Shown here piece after piece: positions 1 to 10,324 of a DNA stretch of 64,000 nucleotides. The position numbers and the translations under genes are program-made. The stretch is from Hedera helix (taxonomy: Eukaryota; Streptophyta; Magnoliopsida; Apiales; Araliaceae), in contig OX359274.1 of assembly GCA_947179155.2 (NCBI GenBank), positions 46,397,564-46,461,563 on the forward strand, read 5' to 3'. The notes beneath the pieces are model-generated. The model saw only the letters and a list, made by a program, of their open reading frames with translations, was not told the origin of the DNA and searched no databases. Position 1 is the stretch's first letter; each line of letters opens with the position of its first letter.

Positions 1-180
1 CTGTTCAAGTTAATCAACCTCATTTAAATCAATATCCAGTCACGTGTTGAGGTAAGGGATACCATCTTTTTCATCTTCCATTATTCAAACGTACTATGGT
101 AAGGGATTATCATTATTTGATTCTCGATAATAATATTGTTTCTTCCTTACTCATAAGACGTGCCTTTTATTTCCATGTAT

Positions 181-530
181 TAAATTGTGGGAATAACCTT
201 ACGGAGCGGATTGCCGCCTGTTGGTGAATAACCTTTCGTATTCATTCATTATTAATCTCTGTGAATAACCTTACGGAGCGGATTGCCGCCTGTTTGGTGA
301 ATAACTCTTTGTACTCAAATCCTATTAAATTGTGGGAATAACCTTACGGAGCGGATTGCCGCCTGTTGGTGAATAACCTTTCGTATTCATTCATTATTAA
401 TCTCTGAGAATAACCTTACGGAGCGGATTGCCGCCTGTTTGGTGAATAACTCTTTGTACTCAAATTCTATTAAATTGTGGGAATAACCTTACGGAGCGGT
501 TTGCCGCCTGTTGGTGAATAACCCTTTGTA
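181..530. repeat. 145-bp higher-order tandem repeat (2.5 copies) in left foldback arm
   Basis: The motif TAAATTGTGGGAATAACC recurs at 181, 326 and 471, a period of 145 bp. Each period contains two variants of a roughly 70-bp subunit sharing AATAACCTTACGGAGCGG, one followed by TTGGTGAATAACC and the other by TTTGGTGAATAACTC. The array is part of the foldback arm and is longer than its counterpart at 2930-3172. Confidence 0.85.
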
Positions 531-2929
531 TTAATTTCCTTCACCTTTTGTTAATCAAACCTGCTACGGTAAGGGATATTATTTTCTTTCATACTCCTAA
601 ATCGAAATTTATTATGGAACTATTGCTTCTATAATTCCTGAAAATATTATATGTTCCATAATAGTTGAACTTCATTATTTCAACTGAACCTTCCTATTTA
701 CGTGAACCTTTCTATTGAATTGTAACCGTTATTCTGAACTGTGGATCTTGAATTTCACTCCACATCATGTTGACAATTTGGACATTATTTGAATCTGTAC
801 AAAGTAAACTTCCGATACTTATTGTTATCCTATTTCTTCTGTTCATCATTTATATCATTCTAATCATCCAAAAATCAAGCTGTTGTGAATATCTGTGGCC
901 GGGGGCACAGATGTGATATATTTGTTGAACAGATGATAGGTTAAAGGCGATATAATAGGTTAAAGGCGATACATCTGTTCGGTGTCTTTTATGGCACGTG
1001 GTGAATGTTCTCTTTGGCCCGTAGTGCAAAGATGAACTGTTGTTTGGTATGATTATGACCAAAGGCTGAATCTGGTATAATCATGACCGTTGGTGCTATA
1101 TTGAATATCTTTGGCCCGTAGTACAAAGATGAACTGTTGATGTGCATGATTATGATCAGGAACTGTGAATTTGTATTATCTTGACTAATGATATTTCAGA
1201 TGATAAAAGTTGATGATGTTTTTCCTAAAAAGAGAACCGAGTGGACATTATAGTCTGCATTATTCTTCTAATAGATTACTCATTCCGCTGCTATTATTGA
1301 TCTGAACGTTGTTTAAGAATTTAACTGCAGTTTTTGATATAAACCTTGTAGTCTATTGTATTCTATCAAGAACTCAACTGTTGAAGACTAATGATAATTT
1401 ATGCGTCATTATCTTAGTCATGATATTCTTTACTGGGCTATTTGAGCTCACCCTTTCTTTTGTTCCATTGTTTTTCAACAGGAGATGAAAACATAACAGG
1501 GTCTAGCCGGGGAATGGAGTGAGGGTCCGAGGAATAGTTATCATAGTCTTCACGTTTTGTAAAATAGTGTGGCAATAATAATGAAGACTTAGTTGTGTAT
1601 TATTATACACTGTATTGTTGTACGTTTTGCTTTGTTGTAATAATTTTGTTGTAGTATTTTGACGACTCAAGTTTGGGCTGTGTGGGCCCAGATTTGGGGG
1701 CGTCACAATTGTCACACTATTTTACAACACGTGAAGACTATGATAACTATTCCTCGGACTCTCACTCCATCCCCCGGCTAGACCCCGTTATGTTTTCATC
1801 TTCTGTTGAAAAACAATGGAACAAAAGAAAGGGTGAGCTCAAATAGCCCAGTAAGAAATATCATGATTAAGATAATGACGAATAATTTATCATTAGCCTT
1901 CAACAGTTGAGTTCTTGATAGAATACAATAGACTACAAGGTTTATATCAAAAACTGTAGTTAAATTCTTAAACAATGTTCAGATCAATAATAGCAGCGGA
2001 ATGAGCAATCTATTAGAAAAATAATGCAGACTATAATGTCCACTCGCTTCTCTTTTTAGTAAAAATATCATCAACTTTTATCATCTGAAATACCATTAGT
2101 CAAGATAATACAACTTCACAGTTCCTGGTCATAATCATGCAGATCAACAGTTCATCTTTGCACTACGGGCCAAAGACATTCAATATAACACCAACGGTCA
2201 TGATTATACCAGATTCAGCCTTTGGTCATAATCATACCAATCAACAGTTCATCTTTGCACTACGGGCCAAAGAGAACATTAACCACGTGCCATAAAAGAC
2301 ACCGAACAGATGTATCGCCTTTAACCTAGTATATCGCCTTTAACCTATCATCTGTTCAACAATTATATCACATCTGTGCCCTCGGCCACAGATATTCACA
2401 ACAGCTTGATTCTTGAGGATTAATACAAATAACAGTGATACAAATGATGAACAGAAGAACAGGATAAACAATAAGTATCAGAAGTTTACTTTGTGCAGAT
2501 TCAAATAATGTCCAAATTGTCAACATGATGTGGAGTGAAATTTAAAAATGATATTCAAGATCCACAGTTCAGAATAACGGTTACAGTTCAATAGAAAGGT
2601 TCACGTAAATAGGAAGGTTCAGTTGAAATAATGAAGTTCAACTATTATGGAACATATAATATTTTCAGGAATTATAGAAGCAATAGTTCCATAATAAGTT
2701 TCGATTTAGGAGTATGAAAGAAAACAATATCCCTTACCGTAGCAGGTTTGATTAACAAAAGGTGAAGGGAATTAATATCCCTTACCATAGTAAGTTTGAA
2801 TAATGGAAGATGAAAAAGATGGTATCCCTTATGAGTATAAAGGAAAATGATATCACTTACGAATATGGAATAAAAGTGTCATGTGATAATTCGTGTAGAC
2901 AAATTATTTCCACACGAGACAAATAAAAA

Positions 2930-3175
2930 GGGTTATTCACCAACAGGCGATAATCCGCACCGTAAGGTTATTCCCATCAATTTGAATACGAATAGTTATT
3001 CACCAAACAGGGATAATCCGCGCCGTAAGGTTATTCCCATCAATTTGAATACGAAGAGTTATTCACCAAACAGGCGATAATCCGCGCCGTAAGGTTATTC
3101 CCAAAGATTAATAAGGAAAGAATACAAAAGGTTATTCACCAACAGGCGGTAAACCGGGCCGTAAGGTTATTCCCA
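2930..3175. repeat. Tandem subrepeats in right foldback arm (four copies)
   Basis: This is the inverted counterpart of the left-arm array. It holds four units with the core GTAAGGTTATTCCC spaced by about 60-75 bp. Two units carry the spacer ATCAATTTGAATACGAA, which differs from the left arm, so the two arms have drifted in repeat number and sequence. A 65-residue open frame over this array only reflects the repeats. Confidence 0.8.
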
Positions 3176-4129
3176 CAATTTAATACATGGAAATAAATGG
3201 CACAAGAAAGAAACGATATTATTTTCAAGAATCAAAGAATGATAATCCCTTCAAGTAAGAAAGGAAATAATATCCATTTATGATGATGAAAAGAGTGATA
3301 CCCCTTACCGTAGTAAGTTTCAATAATAGAATATGAAAGAAGATGATATTCCTTACCGCAATAAATTTAAGAGTGTGAAAAGAATAATATTCCTTACCTT
3401 AACACGTGACTGGATATTGATTTAAATGAGGTTGATCAACCTATATATATTTTTAATAAAATTAGTAATTACCACATATAAATTTCAAAGTGTATGATAA
3501 CTCGTATAATATGAACTATCAAAATTATATATATTTAACATAATTTTTGTAGTATAATATAACTACTTTAAAATAGTTTTTAAAATAATATTCCAAAATA
3601 AATCTTCCAAAGAAAGCTTTTAAAAATGAATCTTCTCAAAGAAGAGTCTTCTAAGGGAAGATTTGTGAATACCGTGAAAAATAGAAATTTATGAAATTAT
3701 TACTCTTTAATAAAAGACTTACTTGAAAAATTCCTGCACTCCTTTTGACTTTCAAACACTCAAAATAACCTTACTATTCTCAGAGAAAACTCATAAAATT
3801 CTTATAGAAAAATTTTATGTTTTAGGTGTGATTTTTCTATTCAGTTGAGCAAGCTATTTATAGGAGAAAATAAGTACTATGCGTGTGGTAGGTGGCAGCA
3901 ATGCGCATGCCAGTGTTGAAATATGTATCAGCAGCCGTTGGCTGCTTTTCCTTCACAATTCACGTTTTAAATTTTCATGTGGCCCCCCACATAGGGTCCA
4001 CATGTTACTATTTCATATAGTAAAAATTAATTAATTAATTAATTTTTTTTTTTTTTTTAAAAAAAATTTATTTATTTATTTATTCTTCCTGTGGGTCCAA
4101 CATATAAAATAAAATAATGCTACAACAAT

Positions 4130-4460
4130 AATTCAACAATAATGTAATAAACACGTTACAGATTATTATTAATTTAATAATTTAAATTACAGTATATTTG
4201 CTACTGTGACAATTATTAGGTTCAATAATTTTAAAAACAGTGCAGCAACAATTATTGACTCAATGATATGAAATACAGTGTAATGACAATTATTGAATCA
4301 ATAATGCAAAATACTGTGTAGCAACAATAATTGAATTGATAATATAAAATATTATGCAGTGACAATTATCGATGAAATGATGCGTAACAGTTATGGTGTC
4401 AATAATATGAGACACTGTGCAATACCGTGTGTTACTGTAGAGTACCGTGTGCTACAGAAA
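4130..4460. repeat. Degenerate minisatellite, unit about 50 bp
   Basis: Imperfect units built around GCAACAATTATTGA followed by ATAATATAAAATAC and CAGTG recur from about 4190 to 4400, then pass into shorter repeats containing ACCGTGTGCTAC. It lies inside the putative LTR. It has no coding potential. Confidence 0.6.
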
Positions 4461-4624
4461 ATACCATAATTTACCGTATGCTACTATTCTTTTATCACCG
4501 GTATTTTAACAGTTAACACCGTTGACTACTTTTATTTAAAAAGGTTACATCTGTCGTTTTTTATATCCGACAATTATTCCGTTGTGGGGTCCACAAATAA
4601 TTTGTTATTTCGGCGCCGTCGTAC

Positions 4625-4690
4625 GACATGAATATTCCCCGACCAAACGAATATTCCCCGACAAAACGAATATTGTCCGACAAAATAAAA
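4625..4690. repeat. Short tandem repeat, unit CGAATATTCCCCGACAAAA
   Basis: Three successive copies of a unit of about 19 bp (GAATATTCCCCGACCAAAC, GAATATTCCCCGACAAAAC, GAATATTGTCCGACAAAAT) occur near the start, on the minus strand, of the putative LTR. The copies differ by only a few bases. Confidence 0.7.
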
Positions 4691-4803
4691 TTTGCAAATA
4701 ACATCCTTAACTTTCAAATTCGTCAGTTTAACCACTTACTGTTTCATGAAAAAAATATATGAAGAAAAATTAAATTTTATATTTCATAAAATTCGGGGTC
4801 TTA

Positions 4804-4878
4804 CATAAATGCTCTATTTTTTAATAATTAAGATGAATATAGTATTTGAATATTGTGTACTTATATTTATTCTTTGAA
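4804..4878. mobile_element. Half copy of a palindromic MITE family (family A)
   Basis: The segment CTATTTTTTAATAATTAAGA followed by TGAATATAGTATTTGAATAT and TGTGTACTTATATTTATTC matches the right arm of the complete palindromic copies at 15254-15420 and 48807-48970. Only one arm is present, so this is a truncated or rearranged copy at the junction between the putative LTR and the LINE fragment. Confidence 0.55.
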
Positions 4879-4884
4879 AAATGT

Positions 4885-6192
4885 AATCAGGTGTTGCACG
4901 ATAGGAAGATGTGACATGGGAAAATGTTATTTGGTGTAAAGGAATTGCATCAAAAGTACAAGCTTTCCTATGGCAAGCAATGCATGAGAGTATCCTTGTA
5001 AAGGCTTTCGAATTGCAATGCGTGTGGTGTCAAGAAATGTATGAAACCCAAAATAATATTCTGTTACATTGTCCATGGGTATGGGTATGGAGGGTCTGGT
5101 GTGGGATATTTATCTGGATGAAATTTTATTGGGTTATTCCTCAAAATGTAAGTAACATGATAGAGCAATAGAAAATTTTGGTTGTTGTTAACCTATACTT
5201 ATTCGGGAGATATAGAAAGACTAATCAGTGTGGGAGCTGCAACTTTTTGGGCTATTTCGATGGCAAGGAATAAAGCAATTTATGCAACTTGGAAATATTT
5301 TCTCCTAGGATATCTTTTATTCTGTGGCTTGCCTTTCACAAGGAATTGAGAACTATGGATAGACTTATTGGTTATGGCATAAACATCAATGCAGTGTGCA
5401 CTTTATGCAACTCGGAAATGGAAAACTTCAGTCATTTATATTTCAATTGCCATTATTCTTTTCAAGTTCTAGTGCAAGTAATGAGGCAATGTGGTTGGCG
5501 GGGTTTTAGTAGAAGCTGGTCTCACATTACAGACTTTCTTATTTCTAATTCCTCCTCTAGTCTTCGTGATATCCTTATGAAGGTTGGCTTTGGTACAGTT
5601 GTGTATTACCTATGGCAGGAAAGAAATTATCGAATGCATAAAAATCATTCTATACCTGTTAGAATTACTGTGAAGAATATTTTAAACATTATAAAATGTA
5701 GATTGTGCTCATATAGGAAATATTTGAAAAACAAGACTAGATCACGATTTAGTGATCTGGATTTGTAATCTTGTATGGGGTCCCCTTGTATCCTTTTCCT
5801 TTTTTAATACAAATTAAATTTAGCAAAAAAAAAAAAAAAGGAATAAAGCAATTTTTTTAGAGTAATTACTCTTGTTGGAGGAAAACAATCAATTCAAAAT
5901 TCAATAAAGTTGAAATCTTTTAAATGATTAATGGCAGAAGGTTTTCCGAGTCAAAATAAGTTAGATCTCTGGCGTTGTGACTGTGTTTGATGTATCATTC
6001 AAAATTGAGAGATAGTCAGAGATGTGTACTGAAATAACAGCGATGGATGCATGGTTATTTATTTATACAGGAAGAATTTGAAGTAACAAATTTGTTCTAT
6101 GTAATTGACCCATTCTCCAAATCTTTTAAATTATGAATTTTCAGTTTATAATATAATAAAATTTGCCTTTGCCAAAAAAAAGAAAAAAAAAG
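4885..6192 (+). mobile_element. Older LINE 3' end, 5'-truncated, interrupted by a second LINE
   Basis: The frame from 4911 encodes a reverse-transcriptase zinc-binding (zf-RVT) domain, the C-terminal module of plant LINE ORF2: a W..G...K..AFLWQA motif, then CVWCQEMYETQNNILLHCPW with the C-x2-C...H-x-C ligands. After a stop it resumes as ATFWAISMARNKAIF before 5281, the usual end of this domain. The younger LINE at 5282-5837 splits it. The 3' end is probably the A-rich tract at 6173-6191 after AATAAAATTTGCCTTTGCC. It is non-functional: only the last part of ORF2 remains and it contains stops. The 5' boundary is approximate. Confidence 0.65.
5282..5837 (+). mobile_element. Younger 5'-truncated LINE with poly(A) tail and 17-bp target duplication
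   Basis: A frame from 5289 to 5768 encodes 159 residues of an uninterrupted zf-RVT domain: FILWLAFHKELRTMDRLIGY, then CTLCNSEMENFSHLYFNCHY with C-x2-C...H...C ligands, then YYLWQERNYRMH. It ends at a stop, a short 3' UTR and a poly(A) tail (5825-5839). The insertion is flanked by the direct repeat AAGGAATAAAGCAATTT at 5265-5281 and 5838-5854, which is the target-site duplication. The insert lies inside the zf-RVT region of an older LINE. Only the last 550 bp were copied, as is usual for LINEs, so it cannot be autonomous. Confidence 0.85.
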
Positions 6193-9100
6193 CTATTAAC
6201 TAATAATTTTACACGAATTTCTTCAGTCTGTCAACCTCGATTAACCTATAAAATATTTTATTTTTGCGAATAATTAAACCATGCAAGTAGGCGTATTGTG
6301 GTGTATATCGATTACCTCATCCTGCAAATAAAGTCATAATTGTTTTTTATTTTTGCAATATAAATAAAAAACAAATTCAAAATGATTGAATTTTTGTTGA
6401 AAAATAATTATTATATGTGATTTTTTTTTTTATGAAAATACTTGTACATTTAATTTGTTTGTGTGTGTGAGAGAAGGGAATATGGAAGGAGAAAGGGGAC
6501 AAGGAGGAGTGTTTTCATTCCTTGAGAGTAGAGACAAGAAAATGGAAATAAAAGAATGAAGGGGGGAATAAAGAGAGGAAGAGACAAGGAGTCTCAGACA
6601 AAGATTTTGGCAGTACGGACCAGACATCCCATTCCTAGCTAGCTACCCTTAATCCTCACTCACTCACCCCCAAATATAATTGCCAAATTTCCTTGTCACT
6701 CTCTTCTAAATTTAAGGGTTTATTTGTCTGTTTGTTTAATTAATAATTGGTTCTAAGGAATGTATGTCATGGAAATATTCCACAACTTATACTATAGAAT
6801 AATTTTATTATTTTATATTTCAATTCTTATATATAAAGACAATGACACCCTTGAAAGATCAAAAGAATGTATAAGATAAGTGGGACAAGATCGACTTTTA
6901 CAGATACCGATCTCATAAGAATTTGAAGGTTGGCTGTCATGCCAAACAATGCACATTCATCTTGGTAAATGAAATCATTCTCGTGGCAGTTTTAGGTTAA
7001 GGATTCCTAAACCCTAGATTTTGACCATTTGAAATATGTGTAGTACTGTCTGCTGATCATTCACTGCACCCTCAAGGATTTTAATGTCGCATAAGCCAAA
7101 GTTAAAATAAATAATAAATTAAACATTAAATATATATTGAAAGAACAATTGGAGAAATTTACAAGCAGATATGATAGAATTTTGGCCACAAAACATCACA
7201 TTATTATCATCAGATCACCACCATTATAAATTTAAACTAATGAGAAGTTATATACTTTTTAAAAATGCATGAATTTGTGAATTAATACCCTCATTTTATT
7301 CTCTTTACTTTCTTTGCATGCAGGTGCATCATAGTTAATTAATTAAGACTAATTCAAGTGACACACATGTTGCGAGTACAATTATATTATAGTGATATAT
7401 GATAAAAAAAAATTTTATCAAATTTTGGAGGTAAAATAATTAAAAATTATTAGGACGAAATTTTAACAAAACTAAACTTACAGAAGTAAAAGGTGAATAA
7501 AAATTAAAACACAATTTCAAGAAACAGTTATTTTTCATCTCTCCCTTAATAAAATAAATATATAAATAATGAACTTTTACTTGTAAAAGTACTATCAACG
7601 TAATGAAATATTAATTATACAAGCAGCAAAAGAACTAATCTTTTAAAATGAAAACGTGAAAGATAATGTAGAACATATATATATTGCCGTTTAACTAGTC
7701 CAATCATGTCATAAAAGTTTTAGTACAAGATTAACACAAGTTTTGTATTTAATTACCCCATTATTCAAGGCATCTTTAATTGATGCTATAATTTTGTCCC
7801 AAGATTTTTTCCCCCTATGTTTTAATACGCACAAATTCTTAACACGTTAAAACATATACATCATAGGTGCTTAATTTTGTAAAATTATTATTCACAATCT
7901 ACTAAAAAATAAACTATAACAAAAAATACCAACAAAAAAAAAAAAAAAAAAACTAATGACTTTGTATTATGTGTATGAAATAATAAACCTTATATTTAAA
8001 AAAAATTATTGAAAAAATAATTGTGTATACGGTCGTCCTTGACAATCCTTAACGACTTAAATGAGAAAATTAGAAAGTCAAATGTGATTATTATTTGGGA
8101 ACAGTGAAAGTCTAACATCAGAAGAAAATATGGAAGGAAAACATCTAATTGTTCCCATGTCTCTTCCCTTCTATGTTTTTGATAAACTTAACACTCATTC
8201 TTCTTAAAAAAACATTTCCGTATACATAAAGGGGTTCTGTTGACATTTCAATTAAAAAATTGTGGAGCTCTACCATAATGAAGTTCTTAATAAAAAAAGG
8301 TTCGAAAAGTTATTAATATTGTTATTAAAGTAGCAAAGTTCCTATTTTCTTGATAAAATTTTGCTAAAATGGGAAAAAATGATAGGTTGATACATTACCA
8401 CAAGTCTGTCTAGTCTTCTTCTTCTTCTTCTTCTTTTTTATTTGCTAAATGTTTGTCTAGTCATCTGAATTCTTGAACGTAATAATATATCCAAGTAAAT
8501 GAACATAATTTTCTTTAACCTAGAGATATAGGTCTCGCAAACTTTGCCAAATGAGGTATCTAATTTCCACATCACTTGCTTCACCAAGAAATGGACCTGC
8601 CTCATTTCCGTTCCATTTTCCTTTCCTTAATTCTATATGTATATTATTTTGGATATTGTAATGAGATCAACACCTATAGCTTGATTAATTCATGTCATTG
8701 AGTTATATATATCACTAATTACCCAAAATGAGCAATCACGTGATTAATATGTACCTCTTTATGACAAGTTTGAATGGTTGAGAAATGCTATCAATTTTAA
8801 AGGTGAGAAATTTCTTTTTGATGCTTTAGTATATGATTGTGCATTCTAATCTTTTGCAAAGCTGATGCAATTATAAAATCATATACTCAGATTGTCTCTA
8901 CAAATGAAGATATAGTGAATATTTCATAAAAATGATGATAACACGGAGAAGAGCTAATCTTGATGCAGTGACTAAATATTTCTCACGGATTGAACCAAGT
9001 TTTTTTTTCTTAATTCACTTATATTTTTATTTCCTGGGAGCATATATATTTTAATTTTTAATTCTTTCAGCTGTTTTCTGTAATCTTAATCAATATGTAC

Positions 9101-9900
9101 CGGAGATAAATAGATTAATTCTTATACATAATTAACACATACACCACAAATACTCCTCCTCCTCTTGTTCTGAATTTTAAGATCAATCCTAACTTTTTAA
9201 AGTTAATCTAGCACATTTTTAATTTTAAAATTGATATGAATTTATTTAATTTATTTTAATACAATTATGAATATCATAAACTACATAAAAATTATTAACA
9301 ATTATAATATTTATTGTTTTTAAAATGTAAATAAATTATGTTAAATTTAAATTTAAAAATATTTTAAATTAATTTTTATAAAATTAATATTAATTTTATA
9401 ATTCAAAACGAATGTGAGTTCCATTCAAACAAGTCTACAATTCTAATAGCAATTAAGGAAGCATCAAGACCATTACCAGTTAGGAGCAGAAAATTAATAT
9501 GACCTAGTTCTGACTATACCTTGTATCTACCTTCGGCGCACTAAACTCTTTTAATTCACCATCCTATTCCAACTCTTGTCAACCTTTGAGTAACGAGTCT
9601 AATGGCTTTAAAGACGGAGATATCTTTCCCCCCAAACTATGGGACTATTAATCAGACTTTGAAGTTTTTAGTCAACTAATTTGCTAGTTTTATAGATAAA
9701 TTACAAATTATGATATTTTATATTCAAAACCTTTGAATTGTGGTTCATGGGATTAATTAGCTTGAAAGAATGAATTCCAAGAAAAAGAAAAGAAGATATA
9801 ATTACTTTGATAGGATGGAGCTATGGTGCACTTACAGTCACTATAGTGGGATCCAAAAAAATTTGTTTAATTTCTTTAGCTTTTTATTTTTAATTAGTTT
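6193..9900. other. Intergenic stretch upstream of the bHLH gene
   Basis: No gene is supported. The DNA is AT-rich with long A and T runs, a CTT microsatellite at about 8417-8434 and a purine-rich stretch at 6460-6600. A decayed AT-rich repeat with alternating TTAAAATTGATATGAATTT and AAATTTAAATTTAAAAAT segments lies at about 9180-9420. It resembles segments near 19225-19345, 48455-48600 and 54415-54600 and may be one old MITE family. Confidence 0.5.
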
Positions 9901-9994
9901 ACAGAGAGAACTGCTACCACCTTTTTCTGCCCCACTTTGACGATAAAGCAAAAGTAAGAGAAAAGCAAAGGAGAAAGGAAATACAATAAAAGAA

Positions 9995-10028
9995 AAAAGG
10001 AAAGGAAAGGAAAGGAAAGGAAAGCTAA
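9995..10028. repeat. GGAAA pentanucleotide repeat upstream of the bHLH gene
   Basis: Five tandem AAGGA/GGAAA units lie in a purine-rich tract about 300 bp before the bHLH start codon, followed by TCTCTCTCTC at 10102-10112. The tract is in the promoter or 5' leader. No regulatory role can be shown from sequence. Confidence 0.75.
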
Positions 10029-10324
10029 TAAAGAAAGGAGAGAAAGACAGGACACAAAGACAAAGGTTCTCCAAACCCCATGAATAATTTCAAAATCCTT
10101 TCTCTCTCTCTCCAAAAGGAGGAGCTTGTATCAGCTTCCTCTACCTCTATTTAATCTAGAGTAGGAAGACCTCTGAAAGTTTCTCTAAACGCACCTCCTT
10201 CCTATTTGGGGAGCTTCAATTCTAAGTTAAAACCAAAGTAGCTAGAAAAGCTAAGCAAGGAAAATAAATAATTTTCTTCATCTAATTTCTTGTTGTTGTT
10301 TAAATAGTATTACTGTTGTAGGCA

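Larger units (their letters stand above)
9..3442. mobile_element. Foldback-type element with about 1.57-kb and 1.73-kb inverted arms
   Basis: The two halves are inverted copies of each other. The left end (AATCAATATCCAGTCACGTG near 28-47) reappears reversed near 3403-3422, and the arms can be followed inward to about 1577 and 1708, leaving a loop of roughly 130 bp. Each arm holds tandem copies of a unit with cores AATAACCTTACGGAGCGG and TTGCCGCCTGTTGGTGAATA: five copies in the left arm, four in the right. No transposase was seen, and short reading frames inside are repeat artefacts. Long inverted arms with internal subrepeats are typical of plant foldback elements, though a MULE derivative with long terminal repeats is possible. 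The left end lies at the window edge, so target duplications cannot be checked. Confidence 0.8.
3445..4804 (-). mobile_element. Probable solo LTR of a Gypsy-type retrotransposon
   Basis: Read on the minus strand, the stretch starts at 4804 with TGTAAGACCCCGAATTTT, a common start for plant Ty3/Gypsy LTRs. It contains a TATA-box-like CTATAAATAGCTTGCTC at about 3848-3864. No gag or pol lies next to it. The inner 3' end of the LTR was not found and may be cut by the foldback element, so the boundary at 3445 is a guess. It also carries two minisatellites, listed separately. Confidence 0.4.

Noticed and set aside
181..530. Regular repeat-spacer pattern resembling a CRISPR array
   Set aside because: The spacers are themselves repeated, the period is 145 bp, there are no cas genes, and this is plant nuclear DNA.
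2883..3080. 65-codon open frame with repeated SYSPN and RKVIPINLNT units
   Set aside because: It is read through the tandem subrepeats of the foldback arm. Repeating peptides reflect repeating DNA, and the equivalent left arm has no matching frame.
9841..10115. Two minus-strand frames rich in Phe/Leu/Ser
   Set aside because: They arise from the purine-rich GGAAA tract upstream of the bHLH gene and show no protein-like composition.
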